Shown: positions 43,942-52,625, counted from the first letter of the stretch. The stretch: DNA of 57,568 bases from JBAYJY01 sp041664945 (GCA_041664945.1 JBAYJY010000008.1:1-57568), one strand, 5' to 3'. Translations and numbers: made by a program. Notes: generated from the sequence alone by a model not told the origin.

Positions 43942-46524
43942 TCATCCGGCGCTGCTGTGTTCCGTTCTGGCAATAACCTCGTTCTGTATCTCGATCCCGA
44001 GATCGACGAAATAGGTGCTGTAGCCACCGACCTTCACGGACAGGTCGCGATATGAATCCGGGTCCTTCTGCGCCGCGCGAAGCATCTCCGCCGAAGCTAC
44101 AGTCGGCTGAAGCTGCTGGCCTCCGAGCTTGAAATATGTGCGGAGCAGCGCGATCCACTTCCGGCGCGTTTCCTCTCGGTCGCCGACCGCCGTCGGGTGA
44201 AACCGCATGTTCACCGCGCAGCCGAGCACGTCTTTGTAATCGAGCGCCGCTACGGATATCATTGCGGCGGTCACCCCGTTGCGCTCGACGTTGTAGGGGT
44301 TGCAGCTCGCCGCGTAAGGCGTCGCGGCCGCGCGCCCGTCCGGAGAAGCGATCGATATCCGGCCGTCAATCGTGTGCGTCGTCATGCTGATAACGTAGGG
44401 CACGAAAACGCCGCCCCGGTATGATTTGTATTTGTATGTCTCCTCGAAGAGCCGCGTCGTCAGCCCGCGGGCCAGCGCGTCCACTTCCGGATCGCCGTTG
44501 CCCCATCTGCCGGGAACGCTTTTGATCTTCTTTAGAATGTCCTCGTGGCCCTCGAAATTCCGGTTTATCGCTTCCATAAGTTGAGCGACAGTCATCTCGC
44601 GCTTTTCGAAAACGAGTTTGTTTATGACATGCAGTGAATCCACGAGATTCGCGATGCTGTTGATGAATGAAATGCCGGACAGGTCGTACGCGGCGCCGCC
44701 GGAGGTGACGTCTTTTGCCGAATCGAGACAGCCGCCCATGAAAGCCGAAATGTATGGCGCGGGAAGCCGCTCCGCGAACAGCCGGTCGCGCACGTTCGAT
44801 GCGTCGGCGAGGAGTTTGATCTGGCTCTTCGCCTGTTCGACAAACGCGTCCGTGAAACTTTCGAATGTTTCAAATGAATCCGGGTCGCCGGTTTTCAGGC
44901 CGACGCCGTCGACTTTCGCTATGAGCGTCTGGGAATCGCCGTTTCGCAAAAAAATGTCGAGCAGCCGGCAGAGCAGAAGCGCGTTGGCGCTCATTCCGCC
45001 TGTTTTTCCGGGGCACAGCATCTCGACGCATCCCATCACGGCATAGTCTCGCGCGTCCGCCGGTTCGAACCCGCGCCTCTGCATCGCTTCGACATTAACA
45101 TCGTCATTGAAAAACGAAAGGTTCGAGCAGCCCGCATGCATAACCTCGGTCGCGCGCAGCAGCAAGTCATCCGGCGTTCCGCTGTGTACGCGGATGGAAA
45201 CGTTTGTGACAGCGCGCGAGCTTTTCGCGGCGTCGAGGAAAACATAGGTAAGTTCGTTGGTCGCGTCCGAGCCGTCCGGCTTCACGCCGCCGATCGTAAC
45301 CGGAGTCGATCCGAGAAACCGGTGATAGAAACCGGAGAGGATGTTCGACTCCGGCCGAATGTTCTGCGACATGACTTTCAGGAGAAGCTCGTCGAGAAGT
45401 TCGCGCGCTTCGTCGCGCGTGATCGCGCCCTCGCGGATGTCTTTTTCATAGTACGGGAAAAGAATCTGATCCATTCTGCCGAAGCAGTGCAGGTTCACAG
45501 GATGCGCGAGTTCGACCGCTGTTTTGATGGTCCACGCCGACTGAACAGCCTCGCGGAAACTCCGCGCCGGCTTCAGCGGAACGGCGCGGCAGACATCGAG
45601 CAGGCGGCCCAGTTCGGCCTTCATCTCCGCGTCTGTCTCCGATTCGATCCCGCGCTCGATTCTTTCAGCGAGACGCCGCGCGTATATCGAGACGCCCTCG
45701 ATCGAGATCCGCATGGACTCGACGACCGCGCGCTCGGCGTCCGACAAGCCGCCGCGGTCGAGCCGCGCCTGAACTTCCGCCGCCATCGCTTCGAGCCCCT
45801 TGCTCAACACGTTTTCGAAGTCCAGTATCACGTGGCCCTGATAGGTGGATATTGTGGAGCACGTCGAAATCATCATCGTCTGGCGCGAGGTGTTCGCGGG
45901 CATGGCGAGATTGAAATCCCGCATGTCCTTGCCGAGCATGCCGGAATCGTTGATCTCCCGCTGTAGCTCATCGACAACCGTTTTGCCCTTCCACCACGTA
46001 AGCAGTTCATTCAGAAGCAGCGTTTTGTCGTCAGGATCGATGACGAACGGATTGATTTTCCGCTCGGACATGGTGTCCAGCCCGAGATTCATCGGCTGCG
46101 GGCCGCTCGCGCGGGTCATGCGCGCGTTCCGCACGAACTCGCGGACTCCGCGCTTCTTTAACAGATATGAAAACGTGCCTGCGAACGACTTTATCCTGAA
46201 CGCGAGAATCGAGCCGCGCGACAGTTCCGTTTCGAGCACCGTGTTGAAAACGCCGCGCTCGATGTCGAGCGGCATCCCCAGAAAATATTCGGTCCAGTAG
46301 CCCGCGATCCTGTCGTCCGGGTCGAGATAGAATGTCATATTTTCGTAAACGTGTTTCATGGAGAGCGCAATGCGGACCGGCGCAGGCAGACCCGAGCTTT
46401 CGGTCTCTTTCCATTTTTCGGTGAAAAACTTCGCGCGCTCGGTCGAGATCGCCGGAATATCGCTTCTGTATTTCGCAAGCAGCCGGTCGATCCGGCTTTC
46501 CGTTTTTTCTATTACGCTTTGCAT
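43942..46524 (-). CDS. glycyl radical enzyme, dehydratase-like, substrate unknown
   Basis: 860 residues of the PFL/glycyl radical superfamily. The thiyl-radical cysteine is C499 in YAVMGCVEMLCPGK; GCVE with E501 is the dehydratase/lyase signature (glycerol dehydratase, choline lyase), unlike the Cys-Cys of PFL. The radical glycine is G834 in DLSVKVGGYSTYFVDL (usual RV-x-GY; here K for R), followed by IEIQNEVIARTEH. The N-terminal region has GYWTEYFLGMPLDIERG and TYQGHVILDFENVL. SPDGRAAATPYAASCNPYN departs from the usual DGR...G.P...SP pattern, so the pocket is unusual. No activating radical-SAM enzyme is encoded nearby. Second gene after TetR (GGAGGATTGAT before the ATG). Confidence 0.93.
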   Translation of the reverse strand: MQSVIEKTESRIDRLLAKYRSDIPAISTERAKFFTEKWKETESSGLPAPVRIALSMKHVYENMTFYLDPDDRIAGYWTEYFLGMPLDIERGVFNTVLETELSRGSILAFRIKSFAGTFSYLLKKRGVREFVRNARMTRASGPQPMNLGLDTMSERKINPFVIDPDDKTLLLNELLTWWKGKTVVDELQREINDSGMLGKDMRDFNLAMPANTSRQTMMISTCSTISTYQGHVILDFENVLSKGLEAMAAEVQARLDRGGLSDAERAVVESMRISIEGVSIYARRLAERIERGIESETDAEMKAELGRLLDVCRAVPLKPARSFREAVQSAWTIKTAVELAHPVNLHCFGRMDQILFPYYEKDIREGAITRDEARELLDELLLKVMSQNIRPESNILSGFYHRFLGSTPVTIGGVKPDGSDATNELTYVFLDAAKSSRAVTNVSIRVHSGTPDDLLLRATEVMHAGCSNLSFFNDDVNVEAMQRRGFEPADARDYAVMGCVEMLCPGKTGGMSANALLLCRLLDIFLRNGDSQTLIAKVDGVGLKTGDPDSFETFESFTDAFVEQAKSQIKLLADASNVRDRLFAERLPAPYISAFMGGCLDSAKDVTSGGAAYDLSGISFINSIANLVDSLHVINKLVFEKREMTVAQLMEAINRNFEGHEDILKKIKSVPGRWGNGDPEVDALARGLTTRLFEETYKYKSYRGGVFVPYVISMTTHTIDGRISIASPDGRAAATPYAASCNPYNVERNGVTAAMISVAALDYKDVLGCAVNMRFHPTAVGDREETRRKWIALLRTYFKLGGQQLQPTVASAEMLRAAQKDPDSYRDLSVKVGGYSTYFVDLGIEIQNEVIARTEHSSAG

Positions 46525-46525
46525 A

Positions 46526-47173
46526 TCAATCCTCCGTTACATACTTGTCGAGCGAGGCGTCCAGCAGCGAATGTATGTGTTCGCGCCGCTCGCGAAGCGC
46601 GCTCTCTTCGAGCGGGTTGCCGCCCCACAGCCTGCCGAGCACGTGTGAATAGGTGTAGTAGTTAATGACCATGCCGAAAAAGCTGACGAAAAAATGCCGC
46701 GCAGACATCGGTCCCGTCTCCGCAACCATGCCGCCCAGCAGCGAAGTTCCCCAACTGTGCAGCGGTTCCATGTATTGCACTATCTTGTCCGTGTTTCGCG
46801 CCCCGGAACAGATCTCGCGCTGTATCAGCCGCGGATAGCCAGGATTCTTCTCAATAAAATCTATATATGCGTCGATTCCGGAATGAAGCCGGTCTCGAAC
46901 CGTGCCGCCGGTCTCGAACGCGCCGAGCAGCGCCCCGGCCTGCGCCGTGTAGTAAATGTCCAGCACGGAATCGAACAACTCCTTCTTATTTCCGAAGTAA
47001 TAGAACACAAGTCCTTTAGCGAATCCTGCGTTCACCGCCACGTCGTTCACGCTCACGCCGTCGAAACCGCGCTCGATGAAAAGCGCTTCTGCCGCCTTCA
47101 GGATTTGCTCCCTCGTGTCGGTCGCATTTCCGTTCGCTTCGCCGCTTTTCATTTGCGGTTCAGCTTTTTTCAT
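46526..47173 (-). CDS. TetR-family regulator of the glycyl radical enzyme operon
   Basis: About 215 residues from ATG 47173; the longer frame would start upstream of the promoter -10, so it is rejected. HTH: TREQILKAAEALFIERGFDGVSVNDVAVNAGFAKGLVFYYFGNKKELFDSVL, written here as pieces of the classic TetR_N domain. The ligand domain includes LIQREICSGARNTD and FVSFFGMVINYYTYSH. It is the first gene of the operon, followed after 1 nt by the glycyl radical enzyme. Two TTGACCG-type palindromes between it and the divergent SDR gene are probably its operators, giving autorepression and shared control. Confidence 0.9.
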   Translation of the reverse strand: MKKAEPQMKSGEANGNATDTREQILKAAEALFIERGFDGVSVNDVAVNAGFAKGLVFYYFGNKKELFDSVLDIYYTAQAGALLGAFETGGTVRDRLHSGIDAYIDFIEKNPGYPRLIQREICSGARNTDKIVQYMEPLHSWGTSLLGGMVAETGPMSARHFFVSFFGMVINYYTYSHVLGRLWGGNPLEESALRERREHIHSLLDASLDKYVTED

Positions 47174-47219
47174 AATGAGCTTGTTTCCTAACTCAGTTAA
47201 ATAATTTTCGACGCCCGCC

Positions 47220-47235
47220 TTGACCGCTCGGTCAA
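47220..47235. promoter_or_regulatory. TetR-type operator 1
   Basis: A perfect 7-bp-arm palindrome, TTGACCG-CT-CGGTCAA. Its first half also serves as the -35 of the plus-strand promoter, so binding would block that promoter. Confidence 0.75.
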
Positions 47236-47248
47236 CCTGTACTATTAT
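47220..47248 (+). promoter_or_regulatory. promoter for the SDR gene pair
   Basis: TTGACC (47220-47225), a 17-nt spacer and TATTAT (47243-47248) point to the dehydrogenase/reductase gene at 47353. On the opposite strand TATAAT (47249-47244), with TTGACG 20 nt upstream, could serve the TetR operon. Confidence 0.6.
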
Positions 47249-47249
47249 A

Positions 47250-47265
47250 TTAACCGTTCGGTCAA
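47250..47265. promoter_or_regulatory. TetR-type operator 2
   Basis: TTAACCG-TT-CGGTCAA, one mismatch in the 7-bp arms. Its centre is exactly 30 bp from operator 1, about three helical turns, so two TetR dimers would bind on the same face and cover both divergent promoters. Confidence 0.75.
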
Positions 47266-47352
47266 ACATCGTCAAGCGGATGGCGCGAAAATATTTTCCC
47301 GCCCCCTTACGGGACGAGGCGCAAACCGATCAATTGAAAACCGAGGTAAACC

Positions 47353-48342
47353 ATGAAAGCGCTTGTAACCGGAGCCGACGGACTGCTGGGGAGCAACCTT
47401 GTGAGGGAACTGCTCGCGAAGGACTACGAGATTCGGGTGTTTTTGCATCCGGCGAGCCGCTCGACGACGCTCGACGGACTGCCTGTCGAGAAGATGAGCG
47501 GCGATCTGACGGCTGCGGCGGATGTTGAAGCGGCGGTCAAAGGCTGCGAGAGCATATTCCACGTTGCCGCGTCGACCGCTATGTGGCCGCCGCGCGATCC
47601 GAAGATAACGGCTGTGAACGTCGGCGGAACCTGCAACGTTCTCGATTCAGCCGAGCGATGCGGCGTTAAGCGGCTTGTGCATGTCGGGTCGGCAAGCTCC
47701 ATAGGTTACGGAACGAAAGAGAATCCCGGCGTCGAGGAGACGCCTTACAAGTATGCGGATTTCGGACTCGCCTATTTCGATTCGAAGCTGAAAGCGCAGA
47801 AAATCGTTATGCAGCGCGTGCGAGAGGGGCGCATCGACGCGGTGGTTGTGAATCCGACATTCATGTTCGGGGCGTACGATTCAACGCCGAGTTCGGGGAA
47901 AATGATAGTGAAGCTCGCGAGCATGAAGCCGCCGTTTTACCCGCCGGGCGGCCGTTGTTTCGCGCACGCTGCGGACGTGGCGAAAGGAATGATCGGGGCG
48001 CTCGAAAAGGGACGCGCCGGAGAATGTTATATCCTTGGAAACAGAAACATGAACATGAAAGAGATATTCGAAGTGATCGCGAAAGTTGTCGGCGTGCGCG
48101 CGCCGAAAATCGAGATACCGGCGGCCCTGATGCTCGCGGCCGGCGCGGCGGGAACGGTATACGGAGAATTGACCCGCAAGGCCCCGGAGATAAATTTCGA
48201 GATGGCGCGCAGCTCATGCGTTGGCGCGTATTACAGCGCGGCTAAGGCGGTTCGCGAATTGTCCATGCCGCAAACGCCTGTTGAGACGGCGGTCGAAGAC
48301 TCATGGCGCTGGCTCGTTGATAACGGATATACGGATAAGTAG
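47353..48342 (+). CDS. NAD(P)-dependent epimerase/dihydroflavonol-4-reductase-like protein
   Basis: 329 residues, extended SDR: cofactor motif TGADGLLGSNL near the start, VHVGSASSIGYG, and the catalytic YxxxK as Y-FDS-K in LAYFDSKLKAQK, then NPTFMFGAYD. The DFR/3-beta-HSD-like group reduces ketones or oxidises alcohols on varied substrates; the actual one is unknown. It diverges from the TetR-GRE operon and shares its operator region, so it is probably part of the same pathway. Its TAG stop is supplied by the first bases of a dispersed palindrome. Confidence 0.85.
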   Translation: MKALVTGADGLLGSNLVRELLAKDYEIRVFLHPASRSTTLDGLPVEKMSGDLTAAADVEAAVKGCESIFHVAASTAMWPPRDPKITAVNVGGTCNVLDSAERCGVKRLVHVGSASSIGYGTKENPGVEETPYKYADFGLAYFDSKLKAQKIVMQRVREGRIDAVVVNPTFMFGAYDSTPSSGKMIVKLASMKPPFYPPGGRCFAHAADVAKGMIGALEKGRAGECYILGNRNMNMKEIFEVIAKVVGVRAPKIEIPAALMLAAGAAGTVYGELTRKAPEINFEMARSSCVGAYYSAAKAVRELSMPQTPVETAVEDSWRWLVDNGYTDK

Positions 48343-48363
48343 GGGCGCAGCATGCTGCGCCCG
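48339..48363. repeat. GTAGGGGCGC palindrome family, copy 3
   Basis: GTAGGGGCGCAGCATGCTGC followed by GCCCG. The TAG at 48340-48342 is the stop codon of the upstream gene, so the element overlaps the coding end. Confidence 0.75.
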
Positions 48364-48417
48364 ACGCCCGATTCGGTTCAATATGCCGAATCGTGAATAA
48401 TCTGAAGGAGAAAAACA

Positions 48418-49236
48418 ATGGGAACGTACGATCTGAAAAATAAAGTGGCTTTGATAACAGGCAGCAGCCGGGGAATCGGGCTGGCGACGGCGCGGGCGCT
48501 GGCGAGCCGCGGCGCGAAAATCGCCCTGAACGCGCGCAGCGCGGACAAGCTCGCAAGCGCAGAAAAGCAACTCAAGTCGGAGGGGTTCGACGTGATCAGC
48601 GTTCAGGCGGACGTTTCGGATCCGGAGTCCTGCCGGACGATGATTGAGAGCGTCATCTCAGGGTTCGGCGGCTTGGACATATTAGTAAACAACGCGGGCG
48701 TCTCAATGCGCTCAAATTTCGAGGACCTCACAGCGGAAACCTGCCGCGAGATAATAGGCGTGAACCTGCTCGGGTGCATCTACCCGACTCTTTACGCGAT
48801 ACCGCAAATCAAAGCTAACAAAGGAAGCCTCGTGTTCATCTCGAGCATCGCCGGCCTGATCGGACTGCCTACGGGGTCGCTCTACTGCGCCACTAAAAGC
48901 GCGCTGCGCGGACTTGCCGATTCGCTACGCTGCGAGCTTGCGCCGGAGGGCGTTCACGTCGGCGTCGTGTACGTCGGATTCACCGAGAACGATCCTGAGA
49001 AAACGGTGATCGGTTCCGGCGGCGAGCGCATTTCTCCGGGGCGGCCGGCGCACGTCACGCAGGCCGACACCGGCAAAAAGATAGCCGACGTGATACAACA
49101 CCGGAGCCGTGAGGCGCTGTTATCGCCCATCGGCAAATTCGCGGCCGCTGCGTCTCGCATCTCGCCGTCGGCAGTCGAAACCGCGATCATCCTGTCGCGC
49201 AAATTCAACATCTCCGAATTAGTCGGGATAAGGTGA
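48418..49236 (+). CDS. short-chain dehydrogenase/reductase
   Basis: 272 residues, classical SDR: cofactor site ALITGSSRGIG, NNAG (LVNNAGVSMRSNF), catalytic serine in VFISSIAGL, YxxxK in SLYCATKSALRG, then the loop VGVVYVGFTENDP. The C-terminal ~60 residues (from IADVIQHRSREALLSP to LSRKFNISELVG) match the DltE/YdfG-like group acting on hydrophobic substrates. AAGGAG precedes the ATG. It lies 75 nt after the DFR-like gene and is probably co-transcribed from the TetR-controlled promoter. Confidence 0.9.
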   Translation: MGTYDLKNKVALITGSSRGIGLATARALASRGAKIALNARSADKLASAEKQLKSEGFDVISVQADVSDPESCRTMIESVISGFGGLDILVNNAGVSMRSNFEDLTAETCREIIGVNLLGCIYPTLYAIPQIKANKGSLVFISSIAGLIGLPTGSLYCATKSALRGLADSLRCELAPEGVHVGVVYVGFTENDPEKTVIGSGGERISPGRPAHVTQADTGKKIADVIQHRSREALLSPIGKFAAAASRISPSAVETAIILSRKFNISELVGIR

Positions 49237-49348
49237 CACCGCGTTTTATTGAGAATATTGGGAGCGCGGGTCTCAGTTGCCGATCTCCCCGCTTTGATGT
49301 ATTTACTTGGATTGCGGTGAACTATCGCCGCCTTGTTAAACGATTCCT

Positions 49349-49402
49349 CGTTCCCACGCTTTGCGTGGGAATGCAGACAAGGACGCTTTGCGTCCTGCTT
49401 TT
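49349..49402. repeat. paired-hairpin dispersed repeat, copy
   Basis: CCCACGC-ttt-GCGTGGG then GGACGC-ttt-GCGTCC, separated by AATGCAGACAA. It is the same two-hairpin unit as at 21939 and 23450, with compensating changes in both stems. No gene is supported in 49237-49490. Confidence 0.8.
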
Positions 49403-49490
49403 AATATTTGAACTTCGAAACATTATTCTTATTGTGATTTTGTCTTTTGTTGCTGTCGGGCTTCAGGCCGACACCGCTTAACGCCGGCAA

Positions 49491-49934
49491 TTAATACATT
49501 TGCTCAATTCCTAATAATTGATTTATCGAAATGTATACAAGCAGCAATGCAATTGTAAACAAAATGCTCCAACCATTTGCTCTTACGAACAATCTTAATG
49601 GCCCGTACGATCTATTGGCTATCTTGAATACATTTTGTTCCAGTCGCACAACAAATAATGGAACGCAATTAACTAATATTGCTAAAAATATTAGAACAAA
49701 CAAAAGATTCTTCATCATGTCGATATCGAAATGAACAATGAAGCTCATTCCGGAATAAGGGAATAATATTAATAGCAGCCATACTGTTGCTTGAACTAAA
49801 TATGATCTGAACGTTATTTTTATAACCGCTTTTTGCCTTTTCTCCGCCGGTCGCCTTAAAAGCAAGAAATAGAATACAATCAGGTTGCTGATAATTGTTG
49901 AAATGAATAAAACGATGCTCAAGCCTAACCACAT
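49491..49934 (-). CDS. hypothetical four-helix membrane protein
   Basis: 147 residues with four hydrophobic helices (LSIVLFISTIISNLIVFYFL, YLVQATVWLLLILFPY, LLFVLIFLAILVNCVPLFVV, WSILFTIALLLVYISI). It is A+T-rich compared with flanking genes. No family recognised and no strong ribosome site seen, so it may be a recent acquisition. Convergent with the SDR gene. Confidence 0.5.
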   Translation of the reverse strand: MWLGLSIVLFISTIISNLIVFYFLLLRRPAEKRQKAVIKITFRSYLVQATVWLLLILFPYSGMSFIVHFDIDMMKNLLFVLIFLAILVNCVPLFVVRLEQNVFKIANRSYGPLRLFVRANGWSILFTIALLLVYISINQLLGIEQMY

Positions 49935-50041
49935 CTGTTATACCTAACTTCAAATAATGAACATTACAATATAAAAAAGGGCTTTGTTTATTTGTATCTC
50001 TTGCTTAACGGTGTCAACGTCTCTAAATATTGCCGCTCTTC

Positions 50042-50662
50042 TTATTTCACGGGAGCCGGTTTCGCCGGCGACTTCTCCGCCGGCTTTTCGGCGGGCGCGG
50101 CTGCCGGCGCTTCGGGTTTCGGCGCCGTTATCTTCAGCGACTCGATGAATCGCTTCACTTCCGGAGTATCCAGTTTCTTTTCAGCCTTCGCCTGCGCCTG
50201 AAGCTGGAATTGCGTCGAACCCGCTATGACCTGCACGAGCTGTATGAAAACCTCCCCGTTTTCAGATTGCGTCTGTATCCGCGCTGAAAAACCGGGATTC
50301 CCGTCCACCGTTATTTCCTCTTTTTTCAAAACCTTCCCGTTGCCTGTGACTTTCACCAAACCGCCTTCGAGCGCTTTCTTCACGTCCAGCATCGCTCCAT
50401 CGGGCAGGTTGAGCCTGAACTCGCTCACGTACAGCGCGACATTCTTTGACTCGGCCGAGTACATGCTCATCGTTCTCGGGCCCACCGGCGTCATTATGCT
50501 CTGCACTTCCGGAGTCATGGTCTTTATGTCCGGAGGCAACTCGACGGAAAATCCGGCGCCCATCGGCGAATAATAGTTGTACGACGCCTTCTTGGCGCAA
50601 CCCGCCGCCGCCGCGACAAACAGCGCCATTCCTATCGCCAGTATTGCATATTTATTTTTCAT
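50042..50662 (-). CDS. lipoprotein, likely paralogue of the 11.5-kb lipoprotein
   Basis: 206 residues: signal peptide and lipobox (AAAAGC, acylated C22), then a DcrB/PsbP-like domain: GAGFSVELPPDI, DGAMLDVKKALEG, ITVDGNPGFSARIQTQSEN, QAKAEKKLDTPEVKRFIESLKI. It ends in a proline/alanine/lysine-rich tail (PAEKPAEKSPAKPAPVK). The order of blocks matches the lipoprotein at 11482, which suggests a lineage-specific family. Function unknown. Its neighbours on the same strand are a GGCT-like gene and an epimerase. Confidence 0.75.
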   Translation of the reverse strand: MKNKYAILAIGMALFVAAAAGCAKKASYNYYSPMGAGFSVELPPDIKTMTPEVQSIMTPVGPRTMSMYSAESKNVALYVSEFRLNLPDGAMLDVKKALEGGLVKVTGNGKVLKKEEITVDGNPGFSARIQTQSENGEVFIQLVQVIAGSTQFQLQAQAKAEKKLDTPEVKRFIESLKITAPKPEAPAAAPAEKPAEKSPAKPAPVK

Positions 50663-50763
50663 ACGTTCCTCCCCGCCTGCTTTCTCGAATTTTTCTTTTA
50701 TCTAATGCTTTCAAATTCTATTTTTATATTATTTTTCTGTCAATGTTCGGGTCGCGCCGGCTC

Positions 50764-51165
50764 TCAACGCGTTCCCCGCTTGATGTAAAAATACACCTGT
50801 CTTTTCATGACTCCCATCGACGCCTCGATCCTGCGCCGTTCCATAACGTCCGGAATCTGCTCGAACGCGTTCAGCGCGTCTATCTCGTTATCCGTCAGGC
50901 CGAGCAGGACAACGCCTTGCGTCGTCGCGCCCGCTTTCTTCCGCAGCGCGTAAAACTCCGGCGTCTTCACGCGTTCGTATCCCCTTATCTCCGCAGCGCA
51001 GAACGGCGCCGGCCTTCCGACCAGTTTCGCTATGAACGCCGGGTCCATCAGCTTCCCCCACACAAACGTCGCGCGCGGATCGTCCAGCGTCTTGCGCGTC
51101 ACTCTCCGGCCCTCAGGACACACAACATCCAGCAGGCAATCCTCAAACCATGCAACCTTGAACAT
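50764..51165 (-). CDS. gamma-glutamylcyclotransferase (AIG2)-like protein
   Basis: 133 residues with the GGCT fold signature: FVWGKLMDPAFIAKLVGRP in place of the usual YGTL(R) loop, a strand AEIRGYERVKTPEFYAL, GVVLLGLTDNEIDALNAFE (the usual acidic residue region), and VYFYIKRG at the end. The family includes cyclotransferases and amine-linked variants; the activity here is unknown. It is 28 nt downstream of the epimerase gene and likely co-transcribed with it. Confidence 0.75.
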   Translation of the reverse strand: MFKVAWFEDCLLDVVCPEGRRVTRKTLDDPRATFVWGKLMDPAFIAKLVGRPAPFCAAEIRGYERVKTPEFYALRKKAGATTQGVVLLGLTDNEIDALNAFEQIPDVMERRRIEASMGVMKRQVYFYIKRGTR

Positions 51166-51193
51166 ATATCCTCCTTTTTCCGCGGCGCGCCGT

Positions 51194-52198
51194 TCATTTT
51201 TTTATAAGACTGTTCGCGACCGCTTTGCCCAGCTCGCGACGCCCGCCCGCCATGTACGCCTCGTATGTCTCCGCCAGCGCCTCGGCGGTCGACTTCGCCG
51301 GCGCGTAACCCAGCAGCGTCTTCGCCTTCATTATATCGTAAACGCAATCGTGAAGCGCGAAATTGAAATGCTCTTCCGCGACCGGGTTAAGGCCGAGCGC
51401 CGCAAGAACGCCGAATCCGGCGCGCAAAGGGCCGGACGGAACGCCGACAACACGGCTCCGCGAACCGACACGCCCGATCACGTCTTCAATCAGTTCGCGA
51501 TGCGTCCATGTCTCCTCACAGCAAATATTGAACGCCTCTCCCGCCGCCTCCGGGCGCTCACCGGCGAGCGTCAGGCCTTCCACAGCGTCAGACAGCGCCA
51601 CAGCCTTGCCCAGCCGGCCGCCTTCGTCCAACACCGGAATCGGCAGCCCGAGCGCCAGCGCTTCGAAAAACAGCAACACGATCTTATAGTGGTAAAAGCC
51701 CGGACCGAATATCATCGGCATCCGCGTGAAAGACGCCTCAACGCCGGTCCGTTGCATAAACGCAGTCAGCTTCTGCTCCGACGCCCACTTGTGCGCCGGA
51801 TAACCCTCCGGCGGCTCCTTCCGCGAGTCCTCGCGGCATGGAACTTCCGGCTTCACCCCGTACAGCTCGATCGTCGACGTGAACACTATGCGGCGCGCGC
51901 CGCGTCTCTCCGCCGCCGCCATCACGTTTTCCAGCCCGCCGATATTCACCTCGCGCACAGTCTTCGGCTCGATCCGGCCCACATGCATCAGCGCCGCGAG
52001 ATGATATATGCGCTCCGCCCCGCCGCATGCCAGCGCAACCGACCCGGCATCCCGAATGTCGCCGCGCACGAACTCAACGCCTTCCACCGCTGGCTCGGGA
52101 GCCAGGAAATCGTAAATCCGGACCTCTCGCCCCCGGTCACGCAGAGCGCGCGCAAGATTGCGACCCAGCAACCCGGAGCCTCCCGTTATTATATCCAT
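51194..52198 (-). CDS. NAD-dependent epimerase/dehydratase
   Basis: 334 residues, extended SDR: MDIITGGSGLLGRNLARAL (G-x-x-G-x-x-G), VFTSTIELYG, catalytic Y-PAH-K in GYPAHKWASE, then FTRMPMIFGPGF. Probably acts on a nucleotide sugar or a related keto/hydroxy substrate. It precedes the GGCT-like gene with a 28-nt gap. Related at fold level to the SDR at 47353, but not closely. Confidence 0.85.
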   Translation of the reverse strand: MDIITGGSGLLGRNLARALRDRGREVRIYDFLAPEPAVEGVEFVRGDIRDAGSVALACGGAERIYHLAALMHVGRIEPKTVREVNIGGLENVMAAAERRGARRIVFTSTIELYGVKPEVPCREDSRKEPPEGYPAHKWASEQKLTAFMQRTGVEASFTRMPMIFGPGFYHYKIVLLFFEALALGLPIPVLDEGGRLGKAVALSDAVEGLTLAGERPEAAGEAFNICCEETWTHRELIEDVIGRVGSRSRVVGVPSGPLRAGFGVLAALGLNPVAEEHFNFALHDCVYDIMKAKTLLGYAPAKSTAEALAETYEAYMAGGRRELGKAVANSLIKK

Positions 52199-52262
52199 CG
52201 CTTTATCCCCGATTACGCTTTATAGCGACAATATATCGCAAACAAATCACGCGCGCAACAAC

Positions 52263-52625
52263 TCACCCGCGCCACCGCGCTTTCGCCACCCGCGAGTCAA
52301 CGTGCGTCCAACTCCCGTATCGCCCTACCCCGCCGCCGCCGCCCAATATACTCTCCGCGCACTTCGCCACGCGCTCCGGCGCCGCTCCCTCCACCTTGAT
52401 GTCCGCCGCCATTCCGCGACAGTGATAGCTGCCCTCGGCCCCTCCTACCTTCCTGTTGTGTTTCCTGCACCTGTATCCTGATGTCACGACAACCTTGCCG
52501 CCGAGACTTGCGCGGATTTTTTCCAGCAGCGCAATCAGTTCCGGATCAATTTCCGCCTGCCCGCAGCAGGGGCATTCGAATTCCTTCCTCGTAAAATGTT
52601 CGCTGAGCTTTTTATTTGTTTCCAT
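52263..52625 (-). CDS. phage-type M15 D,D-peptidase (endolysin)
   Basis: 120 residues of the small Peptidase_M15 family found as phage endolysins: LSEHFTRKEFECPCCG, VVVTSGYRCRKHNRKVGG, the zinc ligands in SYHCRGMAADI (H-x6-D) and the second histidine in WTHVDSR. It cleaves peptidoglycan cross-bridges or stem peptides. It has no signal peptide, so release would need a holin, and two candidates lie upstream on the same strand. A strong terminator separates it from them. Confidence 0.88.
   Translation of the reverse strand: METNKKLSEHFTRKEFECPCCGQAEIDPELIALLEKIRASLGGKVVVTSGYRCRKHNRKVGGAEGSYHCRGMAADIKVEGAAPERVAKCAESILGGGGGVGRYGSWTHVDSRVAKARWRG

Noticed and set aside
49233..49481. Plus-strand 82-codon ORF after the SDR gene
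   Set aside because: Runs through the paired-hairpin repeat; no RBS or homology.
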